From: Rhizobium sophoriradicis
GTDB lineage: Bacteria > Pseudomonadota > Alphaproteobacteria > Rhizobiales > Rhizobiaceae
Direction: 5' to 3'
Assembly (NCBI RefSeq): GCF_003939025.1
Contig: NZ_RQIH01000007.1
Span: 1-64,000 of the forward strand
Length of the DNA stretch: 64,000 nt
Shown here piece by piece: positions 46,751-55,237 of the stretch (its first letter is position 1; each line of letters opens with the position of its first letter). The position numbers and the translations under genes are program-made. Below the pieces are notes generated by a model. That model had not been told where the DNA came from. It saw only the letters and a program-made list of their open reading frames with translations, and ran no database searches.

Positions 46751-46904
46751 TCTTCTCCCCAGCGGGGAGAAGGTGGCCCGAAGGGTCGGATGAGGGGGAC
46801 GGTGAGGCATGTACGACCTCGCTTGGCTCGGTCGTTCGCTCCTTCGTCGCTCACCCCCTCATCTGTCCTTCGGACATCTTCTCCCCGCTGGGGAGAAGGG
46901 GAAT
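46751..46904. repeat. Pair of inverted GGGGAGAAGG-type palindromic repeats
   Basis: The first copy (46751-46799) reads CTTCTCCCC-AGC-GGGGAGAAGG, then GTGGCCCGAAGGGTCGGATG. The second (about 46853-46904) is the same element on the other strand with small changes (ATGTCCGAAGGACAGATGAGG). They flank about 55 bases and fill the gap between the YdcS-like and YdcT-like genes. Confidence 0.85.
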
Positions 46905-46908
46905 TAGC

Positions 46909-48072
46909 TCACCGCCCGCCAATCACGCCGATATAGTCCGAGACCCAGCGGTGGTACGGCACGCATTCACCCTGGGTCGTGCATTTAGCGACCGGGGTCT
47001 TCCAGAACTTGATCTTGTCGAAGTGATCGAAGCCGTTGTTGGCGCAGCCGGTTTCGCCCATGAGTTCGTTGCCCTTGCAGGCGGCGGGAACGGAGGGCAC
47101 GGCGCCGAACCAGGCGGCTGCGTCACCCTGGACCTTGGCCTGGAGCGAGTGTTCCATCCACATATAGGCGCAGTTCGGATGTTCGCTGTCGACGTGCAGC
47201 ATCGTCGTGTCTGCCCAGCCGGTGACGCCTTCTTCGGGGAAGGTGGAGGCGATCTTCTGCTTGTCTGCCTGCAGAAGGTTGACCTGGAAGGGCCAGGAGC
47301 CGGAGGCGACGACGCCTTCGTTCTTGAAGTCGTCGATCTGGATCATGGCGTCGTGCCAATAGCGCGAGACCAGTTTGCGCTGGCCGCGCAGCAGGTCGAG
47401 GGCGGCCTTGTACTGATCCTCGGTCAGCTCGTACGGGTCCTTGATGCCGAGATCCGGCTTGTGGGCCATCAGATACATGGCCGCATCGGCGATATAGATC
47501 GCGCCGTCATAGGCCTGGACGCGGCCCTTGTTCGATTTGCCATCCGGCAGGGTCTGCTCCTCGAAGACGACGTTCCAGCTGGTCGGCGCCTTGTCCTTGA
47601 AGGCATCGGTATTGTACATCAACACGTTCGGGCCCCAGAGATAGGGCACGCCGTAATGCACGCCGCCGACCGTGTACCACGGACCGTCCTGCAGGCGCTG
47701 GTCGACATTCTTGAAGCTCGGAATCAGGTCGGTGTTGATCGGCTGGACGCGCTTGCCGGCGATGAGGCGGAGCGATGCGTCGCCCGATGCAGTGACGAGA
47801 TCGAAGCCACCCTCGTTCATCAGCGAGACCATTTCATCGGAGGTGGCGGCGGTCTTGACCGAGACTTTGCAGCCGGTCTCCTTTTCGAAGCCGGTGACCC
47901 AATCGTAATTCTTGTCGGTTTCGCCGCGTTCGATGTAGCCGGCCCAGGCGACGATGCTGACAGCGCCTTCACCCTTGCCCAAGGCCTTCAGCGGTTCGGC
48001 TCCGACCACCTGTGTCGCGAAGCTCATGCAGGCGAGCGCTGCCGTGCAGGATTTCAAGAGATTCGTCATCAT
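46909..48072 (-). CDS. Polyamine-type ABC transporter binding protein (YdcS/PotD-like)
   Basis: A 387-residue periplasmic binding protein with a signal peptide (MTNLLKSCTAALACMSFATQVVGA). The mature part starts EPLKALGKGEGAVSIVAWAGYIERGETD, as in spermidine/putrescine-type or YdcS proteins, and has VSRYWHDAMIQIDDFKNEGVV. It is the first structural gene of the operon, 117 bases after the LysR gene in the same direction. GGGAGACGG is the ribosome site. Four C-terminal cysteines (CKGNELMGETGC, CTTQGEC) may form disulfides. Confidence 0.88.
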   Translation of the reverse strand: MMTNLLKSCTAALACMSFATQVVGAEPLKALGKGEGAVSIVAWAGYIERGETDKNYDWVTGFEKETGCKVSVKTAATSDEMVSLMNEGGFDLVTASGDASLRLIAGKRVQPINTDLIPSFKNVDQRLQDGPWYTVGGVHYGVPYLWGPNVLMYNTDAFKDKAPTSWNVVFEEQTLPDGKSNKGRVQAYDGAIYIADAAMYLMAHKPDLGIKDPYELTEDQYKAALDLLRGQRKLVSRYWHDAMIQIDDFKNEGVVASGSWPFQVNLLQADKQKIASTFPEEGVTGWADTTMLHVDSEHPNCAYMWMEHSLQAKVQGDAAAWFGAVPSVPAACKGNELMGETGCANNGFDHFDKIKFWKTPVAKCTTQGECVPYHRWVSDYIGVIGGR

Positions 48073-48173
48073 CCGTCTCCCGGTTTGGTGCCACTTTTCG
48101 TGGCCGTTCGTTCCCGATTACGAAGGTGATCCGAAAAAGCCGCTTTCGCAAATTCATTTATCAGAAAGGCGAT

Positions 48174-48188
48174 ATCGGAAATTCCGAT
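48174..48188. promoter_or_regulatory. LysR-type operator candidate (T-N11-A palindrome)
   Basis: ATCGGAAATTCCGAT is a perfect 7-bp inverted repeat around one base and contains a T-N11-A core. It lies two bases after the LysR stop and about 100 bases before the YdcS-like start, the usual place for a LysR recognition site. ATCAGAAAGGCGAT just downstream could be the activation half. Confidence 0.72.
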
Positions 48189-48189
48189 T

Positions 48190-49098
48190 TCAGCGCATGC
48201 GGCCGGAGCGCATGCTTTCGGCAATACCGACGAAATCCCGTGCCGCCTGCGGCAGGCTGGAGCCCTTGCGCCAGACCATGCCGACCTGCACGACCGGCAG
48301 CGAACCGGAGACGTCGCGGCTCTCGATGCGGTCGCCTTCCAGTGACCACGGGCGGTAGACGAGATCGGGAAGCAACGCCACGCCGGCGCCCGTTGCGACC
48401 AGGCTGCGCACCGCCTCCACCGAGCGGGTGCGGAAGGCGACATGCGGGCGGGCGCCGAGCGCCGAAAGTAGCTTGCCGGTATTTTCCTCGATTTCGTCGA
48501 CCGTCAGCATGATCAGCGGTTCGCGGGCGATATCGGCGACCGAGATAATATCGGCCGAGACCAGCGGATGGCCCATCGGCAGCCATAGGCGATAGGGCGA
48601 GGTTTCGAGGATTTCCGCCTGCAGCGCCATGCGGTCGCGCAGGTTCGATATCACCATGACCGCGACATCGAGTTCGCCGCCTACCAGAAGGTGTTCGAGA
48701 TAGCCGCCATTGTCCTCGATCGCACTGACCTCGACTCCAGGACAGGCGCGCCGGTATCGCGCCAGCAAATCGGAGAGGACGTAGCCGGCGACCAGCGAGG
48801 TGACGCCGATGTTCAAAGTGCCGGAAAGGGCGCTCTGCCGGCCGGAGAAGCTGGTGCGCGCGTCGGAAACCGAGGCTAGGATCTTCGTCGCGTGACGGAG
48901 GAACTGGTGTCCGTTGTGGGTGATCGTTAGGCCGCGCGGATGGCGCTCGAAGAGCTCGACGCCGAGGTCGGTTTCGAGCTCCTTCAGTGCCTCGGTCACC
49001 GAGGATTGCGAGATCGAAAGGTTCTGCGCGGCGCGTGTCACCGAACCTTGTTCGGCGACGGCGACAAAATATTGGATCTGGCGAAGCGTGAAGGCCAT
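48190..49098 (-). CDS. LysR family transcriptional regulator
   Basis: A 302-residue LysR protein: winged helix at about 3-60 (TLRQIQYFVAVAEQGSVTRAAQNLSISQSSVTEALKELE in pieces) and a two-lobed effector domain (about 90-295). It lies just upstream of, and reads in the same direction as, the YdcSTUV-PatD-like operon. With the T-N11-A palindrome in between, it is probably its activator. The effector may be a polyamine or aminoaldehyde, which is inferred. Confidence 0.9.
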   Translation of the reverse strand: MAFTLRQIQYFVAVAEQGSVTRAAQNLSISQSSVTEALKELETDLGVELFERHPRGLTITHNGHQFLRHATKILASVSDARTSFSGRQSALSGTLNIGVTSLVAGYVLSDLLARYRRACPGVEVSAIEDNGGYLEHLLVGGELDVAVMVISNLRDRMALQAEILETSPYRLWLPMGHPLVSADIISVADIAREPLIMLTVDEIEENTGKLLSALGARPHVAFRTRSVEAVRSLVATGAGVALLPDLVYRPWSLEGDRIESRDVSGSLPVVQVGMVWRKGSSLPQAARDFVGIAESMRSGRMR

Positions 49099-49277
49099 CA
49101 GCGTTTAGAGCATGGCGGAATGTGCAGTGGCAAGCGGTTGAAAAAGGCGGACCTTTTTTGGTGTTTTTTCAAAATGGGGCAGGCTTGGTATGCTCACTTA
49201 AACTTTCGGAAACGTCATTTCTCTAGCATTCCCAGCACCTGTCCTGCGTTGGAGTTTGAGATGGCGGAGCAGTTGGC

Positions 49278-50021
49278 GTGAAGGCCTTACTGCGCATATT
49301 CCGGCCTTCCCGGAAATTGGCAATCATCATCGGTGGAGTCGCTCTTCTCATGGGCGTTTCCGGCGGCGCAGCCGTCTATGTTGGCAAGGACAGGCTGATG
49401 GGTGCCGCCGGCGGCGGTTCCGGGCTCGAATGCTCCGACGTCAACCTGGTGACGATCAAGAAGCAGGATCACGTCTGGGTGCGGAAATACATCAAGACCG
49501 AACCGACCGACGGCATGACGCGTGTCAGGACCGCGCTGCGTGTCGCCCAGGCCGTTTATGCCGCGCAGAAACCGGATCTGGTACAGGTGGTGGTGCTCGA
49601 CGAGAACGGCCCGACGCTGCGCGCCGATATTCGCGGCCGGGCAATCGGCGCCGACGTCGTCTATATCCCGCATCCCGACAAGACCGTTCCGGGCCTCGAC
49701 GACAAACCCTATACGGCGCGCTACTACGACGGCAAGGCCAGCGAAAATGGGCTGTTCTTCGGCGAGCGCATCGACATGCCGGCCGACGAGATTGCCATGA
49801 TCAGCGCTTCCTTCAAGGATCCGGAGGATTGCGTCGATCCGGTTGCCGTTGCCTCCACCAAGGGCGGAGAGAAGGCGAAGAAGGCCGAAGGCGGCGGGCA
49901 TGGCGTAGCGCCAGCGGCCGAAACCGAAGCGGCGCCTGCCGCCGAAGGCGGCCACGGTGCCGACGCCCCAGCCGAAGCGCCGGCAGAAGAACCGCCGGCG
50001 GATGCCCCCAAGACACACTGA
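49278..50021 (+). CDS. Hypothetical membrane-anchored protein with Ala/Pro/Glu-rich tail
   Basis: A 247-residue protein starting at GTG 49278 with GGAG ten bases upstream. One N-terminal helix (about 14-34, LAIIIGGVALLMGVSGGAAVYVG) anchors a periplasmic part. A folded region (about 50-195) contains paired cysteines (ECSDVNL and EDCVDP) that may form a disulfide. The last 50 residues are low complexity, rich in A, E, G, P and H (KKAEGGGHGVAPAAE). I do not recognise a family. It reads towards the convergent lysS gene and is followed by a shared terminator. Confidence 0.65.
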   Translation: MKALLRIFRPSRKLAIIIGGVALLMGVSGGAAVYVGKDRLMGAAGGGSGLECSDVNLVTIKKQDHVWVRKYIKTEPTDGMTRVRTALRVAQAVYAAQKPDLVQVVVLDENGPTLRADIRGRAIGADVVYIPHPDKTVPGLDDKPYTARYYDGKASENGLFFGERIDMPADEIAMISASFKDPEDCVDPVAVASTKGGEKAKKAEGGGHGVAPAAETEAAPAAEGGHGADAPAEAPAEEPPADAPKTH

Positions 50022-50035
50022 ATCGGCGGCATGAA

Positions 50036-50067
50036 AAAAGCGGAGCTCCAGCCGGCACTCCGCTTTT
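50036..50067. terminator. Bidirectional terminator between hypothetical gene and lysS
   Basis: AAAAGCGGAG (50036-50045) pairs with CTCCGCTTTT (50058-50067) around twelve bases, with A and T runs on both flanks. It can end transcripts from both convergent genes. Confidence 0.85.
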
Positions 50068-50089
50068 ATTTTTTCCGTGTTTCTGAGGG

Positions 50090-51586
50090 TCAGTCGGCCT
50101 TGCTGCGGCGGGCCGGGAAGAGAATGACGTCGCGGATCGACGGTGCATTGGTCAGCAGCATGATGAGGCGGTCGACGCCGATGCCGAGGCCGCCGGCCGG
50201 TGGCATGCCCTGGTCGATCGCATCGAGGAATTCCTCGTCCAGCTGCTTTCCCTTTTCGCCGCGGGCATGCGCCTGTTCGAGCTGCTCAACCATGCGGCGG
50301 CGCTGCTCTTCGGGATCGTTGAGTTCCGAGAAGGCGTTGCCGAGTTCCCAGGCGTTGCAATAGGTTTCGAAGCGCTCGACCAGGCGCGGCTCGCCCGGCA
50401 CTTCCTTGGCGAAGGGCGAGATGTCCTTCGGGAAATGGATGACATGCGACGGCTGGATCAGCGTGGCTTCGACCTTTTCCTCGAAAATGGAGGCAAGGCA
50501 TTCGCCCCAGGTCCAATCCTTTTCGACCGCGAAGCCGGCAGCCTTGGCGGCGGCGCGCGCTTCCTCGTCGGTCTTGATCGCCAGGAAATCGATGCCGGTC
50601 GCTTGTTTGACGGCATCGGGCATCGGCACGCGCTTGAACGGTCCCTTGAAGGACAACCGCTTGTCGCCGAAGTCGAATTCCGTCGTGCCGTGAATGGAGA
50701 GCGCCAGGGTCTCGAATAGCCGCTCGACGAGGTCCATCATGTCCTCGTAATCGGCATAGGCCCAGTAACACTCCATCATGGTGAATTCCGGATTGTGCCG
50801 GGTGGAGACGCCTTCGTTGCGGAAGTTGCGGTTGATCTCGAAGACCTTGTCGGTCAACCCTGAAACCAGCGTGCGCTTCAGGAACAGTTCCGGCGCGATG
50901 CGCAGATACATGTCGAGCTTCAGCGTGTTGTGATGCGTCTTGAACGGCTCGGCGGTTGCGCCGCCATAGATCGATTGCAGCATCGGCGTCTCGATTTCCA
51001 TGAAGCCGTCATTTTCCATGAAACGGCGGATGCCGGAGACGATCTTCGAGCGCTGCTGGAAACGCAGCTTCGAATCCTCGTTGGTCATGATGTCGAGATG
51101 GCGCTTGCGATAACGCAGCTCGATGTCGGAAAGGCCATGCCACTTTTCCGGCATCGGCAGCAGCGACTTGGTCAGCATTTCGATCTTCTGGGCGTTGATC
51201 GTTAGCTCGCCGCGCTTGGTGCGGCGCACGACGCCGCTGACGCCGATGATGTCGCCGATGTCGATCATCGGCAGCAGGGCGCGGGCTTCCTCGCCGGTGA
51301 CGTCCTTGTGCGAGAAGATCTGGATCTTGCCGGAGGCGTCATGGATATCCATGAACATGCCGGAATTGCGCGAGGAATAGACGCGGCCGGCGACGGTGAC
51401 CACATCCTGCGTCTCGGCATCCGGCTCTAGGTTCTCGTATTTCGCAGTCAGCTCGGCATTGGTCATCGTCCGGTGGAAATGCGCCGGATAGACGTCGCCG
51501 ATCTGTTCGCGCAGCAGCTTCAGCTTCTGGGCGCGCACTTCGGTCGCGTCGGAGGAAAGAGTGTTTTCGGTCTTGTTGTCAGCCAC
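50090..51586 (-). CDS. lysS: Lysyl-tRNA synthetase, class II
   Basis: A 498-residue class II LysRS. The N-terminal OB-fold anticodon domain (about 55-165, VAGRVYSSRNSGMFMDIHD) is followed by the catalytic domain with motif 2 (FRNEGVSTRHNPEFTMMECYWAY) and motif 3 (GLGIGVDRLIMLLT). It charges tRNA-Lys. It follows gltX by 22 bases on the minus strand, and the pair is probably co-transcribed. Confidence 0.96.
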   Translation of the reverse strand: MADNKTENTLSSDATEVRAQKLKLLREQIGDVYPAHFHRTMTNAELTAKYENLEPDAETQDVVTVAGRVYSSRNSGMFMDIHDASGKIQIFSHKDVTGEEARALLPMIDIGDIIGVSGVVRRTKRGELTINAQKIEMLTKSLLPMPEKWHGLSDIELRYRKRHLDIMTNEDSKLRFQQRSKIVSGIRRFMENDGFMEIETPMLQSIYGGATAEPFKTHHNTLKLDMYLRIAPELFLKRTLVSGLTDKVFEINRNFRNEGVSTRHNPEFTMMECYWAYADYEDMMDLVERLFETLALSIHGTTEFDFGDKRLSFKGPFKRVPMPDAVKQATGIDFLAIKTDEEARAAAKAAGFAVEKDWTWGECLASIFEEKVEATLIQPSHVIHFPKDISPFAKEVPGEPRLVERFETYCNAWELGNAFSELNDPEEQRRRMVEQLEQAHARGEKGKQLDEEFLDAIDQGMPPAGGLGIGVDRLIMLLTNAPSIRDVILFPARRSKAD

Positions 51587-51608
51587 TGTCGAAATCCTCT
51601 GACTGTTC

Positions 51609-53075
51609 TTACTTCGAGCCGACGAGGGCGGCGACCGCCTGCGCGGCGAGCTTCAGGCGCTGGCGCACGACCGAGCGGCCGAGGATCGCCATGGAATCGA
51701 AGAGCGGCAGCGAGCGCGACGAACCGGAGACGGCGACGAAGAGCGGGGAGACCACGACCTTCAGCTTCTTGCCCATGCGGTCGGAGATGGCGCGCAGTTC
51801 CGCCTCGATCGTCTCGACATTCCATTCCAGAATCTTTTCGAGATCCGGCTGAACGGTGTTGAGGATCTCCAGAATCTCTTCCGGCGGCGATTTGATCTTG
51901 GCGAAGTCGGACGGCTGCAGGCCGAGATCGGATTTCAGCAGGAAGCCGGCGAGGTCGGGCAGTTCGCCGAGTTTGGAAATGCGGGTCTGTGACAGGCGCA
52001 GACCTTCCTTCAAACGCTCATTTTCCATGGCCCAGGTCAGCACGCGCGCCTGGAACTCCTCTTCGGAGAGCTTTTCGCGAATCCAGCGGCCGTTCAGCCA
52101 GTCGAGCTTCTGGATGTCGAAGATCGCGCCGGCCTTGGAGAGGTTGTCGGGGTCGAACTTTTCCGACAGCTCGTCCATGGTCAGCAGCTCTTCGCCTTCG
52201 GCGATCTGGATGAAGAACAGGCCGAGGAAGTTCATCAGCGCTTCCGGGATATAGCCGAGCGCGGAGTAATAGGAGATCGAGGTCGGGTTCTTGCGCTTCG
52301 ACAGCTTCGACTTGTCGGCATTGCGCATCAGCGACAGATGCATGAAGACCGGCTGGTCCCAGCCGAAATAGCGATAGAGCAGGATGTGTTTCGGCACCGA
52401 CGCCAGCCATTCCTCGCCGCGGGCCACATGGGTGATCTGCATCAGATGGTCGTCGATGACGTTGGCCATATGATAGGTCGGCATGCCATCGGCCTTGATC
52501 AGCACCTGCATGTCGACCGAATCCCAGGGGATGGAGACATCGCCGTAGACGCCGTCGGTGAAATCGCAGGAGCCTTCGGCCGGGATTTTCATGCGGATGA
52601 CCGAGGCTTCGCCGGCAGCGGTGCGCGACGTCACTTCCTCCGCCGTCAGGCTGAGGCAGAGTCCATCATATTTCGGCGGCTTGCCGGCGGCGCGCTGCGC
52701 TTCGCGCATCTGCTCCAGCCGCGCGGGCGTGCAGAAACAGCGGAAGGCGTGGCCCTTGTCGAGGAGCTCCTGCGCGTAAGGCTGGTACATCGGCTTGCGG
52801 TCGGACTGACGATAGGGGCCATAGGGACCGCCGATATCGGGGCCTTCCTTCCATTCCAGCCCGCACCATTTCAGCGCGTCCAGCACCTTCGTCTCGAATT
52901 CAGGGGTCGAGCGCGTCGCATCGGTATCCTCGATGCGCAGGATGAACTCGCCGCCGTGCTTCTTGGCGAAAAGGTAGTTGAAGAGAGCGATGTAAGCGGT
53001 GCCGACATGCGGCTCGCCGGTCGGCGAGGGAGCGATGCGGACGCGAACGCCGGTAGCTGTGCCGGAAACTGTCAT
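51609..53075 (-). CDS. gltX: Glutamyl-tRNA synthetase
   Basis: A 488-residue class I GluRS. The HIGH-type motif is PSPTGEPHVGTAY (about 15-27) and the KMSKS-type motif KLSKRKNPTS (about 255). The catalytic core also has WKEGPDIGGPYGPYRQSDR. It makes Glu-tRNA-Glu and, in organisms lacking GlnRS, may also charge tRNA-Gln. Rhizobia carry two gltX genes. I cannot say which this is without comparison. It is upstream of lysS. Confidence 0.95.
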   Translation of the reverse strand: MTVSGTATGVRVRIAPSPTGEPHVGTAYIALFNYLFAKKHGGEFILRIEDTDATRSTPEFETKVLDALKWCGLEWKEGPDIGGPYGPYRQSDRKPMYQPYAQELLDKGHAFRCFCTPARLEQMREAQRAAGKPPKYDGLCLSLTAEEVTSRTAAGEASVIRMKIPAEGSCDFTDGVYGDVSIPWDSVDMQVLIKADGMPTYHMANVIDDHLMQITHVARGEEWLASVPKHILLYRYFGWDQPVFMHLSLMRNADKSKLSKRKNPTSISYYSALGYIPEALMNFLGLFFIQIAEGEELLTMDELSEKFDPDNLSKAGAIFDIQKLDWLNGRWIREKLSEEEFQARVLTWAMENERLKEGLRLSQTRISKLGELPDLAGFLLKSDLGLQPSDFAKIKSPPEEILEILNTVQPDLEKILEWNVETIEAELRAISDRMGKKLKVVVSPLFVAVSGSSRSLPLFDSMAILGRSVVRQRLKLAAQAVAALVGSK

Positions 53076-53277
53076 TGTGTGTGCCCGTCAATGAATGCCG
53101 GACTGCTTTCACGGGAAAGCGACGTTCGGCCGGAAGGATGCAGATATCTTCGGCAAACCGGCCGGAAAAAGGGCATGCGCCCGCACTATCCGCCGATCGT
53201 CCGTTCGGCTGGCCTTAGGCCATATTCAATTCGGCGCGTCAAGAAAAACCGCGCCCGCACCGGCCCGATGACGGCGA

Positions 53278-53310
53278 GGGAGGGTCGCGGCGATTGCGAC
53301 GCGCCCTCCC
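53278..53310 (-). terminator. Hairpin after the TerC gene
   Basis: GGGAGGG (53278-53284) pairs with CCCTCCC (53304-53310), with an inner TCGC/GCGA stem and a small bulge. It lies just past the TerC stop on the minus strand. There is no T tail, so termination is not certain. Confidence 0.45.
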
Positions 53311-53320
53311 AATCCCATTC

Positions 53321-54070
53321 TCAGTGAGCGCCTTCGCGTTTCCGCTTGCGGGCGTTGCGCGCGAACATGTTCAGCACCTCGACCAGCGCCGAGAAGGCCA
53401 TGGCGACGTAGACGTAACCCTTGGGCACGTGGAAGCCCATACCTTCGGCGATCAGCGTCGTGCCGATCATCAGCAGGAAGGCGAGTGCCAGCATGACGAT
53501 CGTCGGATTCCTCTCGATGAAGTTGGCGAGCGGAGTTGCCGCGACCAGCATCACGGTGACGGCGGCAATGACGGCGATCACCATGATCGGCAGATGCGGT
53601 GTCATGCCGACGGCGGTGATGATGCTGTCGACGGAGAAGACCAGGTCGAGCAGCAGGATCTGGCCGATGGCCGATGCAAAGCCTGTTGTGGCCGAGGTGG
53701 CGATAAAATCCTCCTCATGATCGATCGGATCGACGCTGTGGTGAATTTCCTTGGTGGCTTTCCAGACGAGGAACAGGCCGCCGGCGATCAGGATCAGGTC
53801 CTTCCAGGAGAAGCCGTGTCCGAAAGCCTCGAAAAGCGGTTCGGTCAGTTGCACGATCCAGGCGACGGTGCCCAGCAGCGCCAGGCGCATGATGAGGGCG
53901 AGACCGATGCCGATCTTGCGTGCCTTCTCCCGATGCTCGGGCGGCAGCTTATTGGTGAGGATGGAAATGAAGATCAGATTGTCGATGCCGAGAACGACTT
54001 CCATCACCACCAGCGTGATGAGCGCCACCCAGGCGGCCGGATCCTGAATGAGCGTCATAATTTCCTGCAT
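53321..54070 (-). CDS. TerC family integral membrane protein
   Basis: A 249-residue TerC protein with about seven helices and the acidic-residue motifs [15 protein letters not shown] (about 20-34) and [15 protein letters not shown], probably for metal binding. Family members (TerC, Alx, YkoY) export Mn2+ or protect metalation of secreted proteins. The start at 54070 follows GGGGAAATACG. A longer in-frame start at 54115 is less likely. Its promoter lies next to the second RIME1 copy. Confidence 0.88.
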   Translation of the reverse strand: MQEIMTLIQDPAAWVALITLVVMEVVLGIDNLIFISILTNKLPPEHREKARKIGIGLALIMRLALLGTVAWIVQLTEPLFEAFGHGFSWKDLILIAGGLFLVWKATKEIHHSVDPIDHEEDFIATSATTGFASAIGQILLLDLVFSVDSIITAVGMTPHLPIMVIAVIAAVTVMLVAATPLANFIERNPTIVMLALAFLLMIGTTLIAEGMGFHVPKGYVYVAMAFSALVEVLNMFARNARKRKREGAH

Positions 54071-54182
54071 CAGCGTATTTCCCCTTTGCGTCACATGAGC
54101 GATGACGCCCCGCAATGTAGTGTCGGCGGCTGGCCGCGCAAGCGCCGCAAGGGGATATACGAAATCGATGTGACTTTTATTC

Positions 54183-54299
54183 CCTAGAACGGGATGATTT
54201 AAGGCCGGGTCGGCCTTAAATTTGAATCCCGTTCTAAGTTAAAGAGTTAGAGCATGCTTTCGTCCGAAAACCGCTCACACTTTTCGGCATCATGCTCTG
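54183..54299. repeat. RIME1-type rhizobial intergenic mosaic element, copy 2
   Basis: The same two-palindrome layout as 33106-33219. The first palindrome starts TAGAACGGGATGATTTAAGG and ends CCCGTTCTA, with a few insertions in the right arm. The second, TAGAGCATGC to GCATCATGCTCT, carries the identical core CCGAAAACCGCTCACAC. It lies between the TerC start and the 3' end of the AraC gene, whose stop codon it supplies. Confidence 0.87.
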
Positions 54300-55129
54300 A
54301 TCGGCAACCAGATTTCGGTGACGCCCGTGCCGCTATAGGGGTCGAAGCGCTCGTCGTAGCGTTCGAACATGTCCGGCGTCTCGCCGTGCTCCAGGCCGGA
54401 GGTCGGCCACCATGTGCCGAAAATCCGGTTCATCGTCGCGGAAATGCCGGAGACATGGCCGCGATGGTTGAAGACGACGTAGCGCTGGCCCGGCAGCTTG
54501 AGTGTGGCAAAATCCGCCGGCAGATCGCCGGCATCGGAGATCTCGACCGCGGCCATATAGCGGAATTTCTCCGCTTCGCCGTCGATATGTGTGCAGATGC
54601 CGTAAGCGACGTTGCCCTTCTGGCCTGATATATGGCCGAAATGGGCATTGAACTTCTGCCAGAGAGAGGGGATGGCGGCATTGCCGCCATAGGGATAGGT
54701 TTCCTCCAAGCCGGCAAGAAGCAGTGGTTGAAGGGTTTCGAAGCGGGGCGCTTCGAGGTCGCTGAGGTGGGCGGGGTCCATTCTGATCGGCTCCAGTAAG
54801 ACGAGATTACGGGTGTGCCCCTGTCTGCGCACCGCATCCGGCGTCATGCCGAACTGGTCACGAAAGGCACGGGTGAAAGCTTCGTGGGAGCCGTAGCCCG
54901 CGCAAAGCGCAACCTCGAGGATGGTGGATGAGCCGCTGACCAAGTCGGGCACGGCGCGGCTGAGGCGCCGCCCCCTGATATAGCCGCTGATCGAGTGGCC
55001 GGTGACCAGCCCGAAGACGCGCGACAGATGGTAGCGCGACAATCCGGCTGCTTCCGATATCTCTTCCAGCGATATATCGCTTTCGAAATGGCTCTCTATG
55101 AACCAGATCGCCCGTGCGATGGCGCTCAT
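54290..55129 (-). CDS. AraC family regulator with GyrI-like effector domain
   Basis: A 279-residue protein: two helix-turn-helix motifs of the AraC type (about 10-105, ISLEEISEAAGLSRYHLSRVFG and FTRAFRDQFGMTPDAVRR) and a C-terminal GyrI/SOUL-like small-molecule-binding domain (about 125-278, with YGICTHIDGEAEKFRYMAAVE). Such proteins (Rob, SoxS-GyrI fusions) sense drugs and turn on efflux or stress genes. It lies 108 bases from the TetR efflux regulator, in the same direction. The last codons and the TGA lie in the RIME1 element. Confidence 0.88.
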   Translation of the reverse strand: MSAIARAIWFIESHFESDISLEEISEAAGLSRYHLSRVFGLVTGHSISGYIRGRRLSRAVPDLVSGSSTILEVALCAGYGSHEAFTRAFRDQFGMTPDAVRRQGHTRNLVLLEPIRMDPAHLSDLEAPRFETLQPLLLAGLEETYPYGGNAAIPSLWQKFNAHFGHISGQKGNVAYGICTHIDGEAEKFRYMAAVEISDAGDLPADFATLKLPGQRYVVFNHRGHVSGISATMNRIFGTWWPTSGLEHGETPDMFERYDERFDPYSGTGVTEIWLPIRA

Positions 55130-55237
55130 CCCTTATCTCTCCTGATTGCGGCTTCCTTCTTAGAAAAAAGCTGCCGGCCGGGTTTGATCGTTGTTGCGGA
55201 GTTTTGGCCGATGGAGGGCGGCCGTCAACAAAGGGCG

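Noticed and set aside
46699-46854. N-terminal extension of the YdcT-like ATPase to an upstream ATG
   Set aside because: The extra 52 codons translate the palindromic repeats. A good ribosome site and the family N-terminus support the start at 46698.
49140-49180. TTGAAAAA/TTTTTTCAA inverted repeat upstream of the LysR gene
   Set aside because: It is made mostly of A and T runs and lacks a T-N11-A LysR core, so an operator call is not justified.
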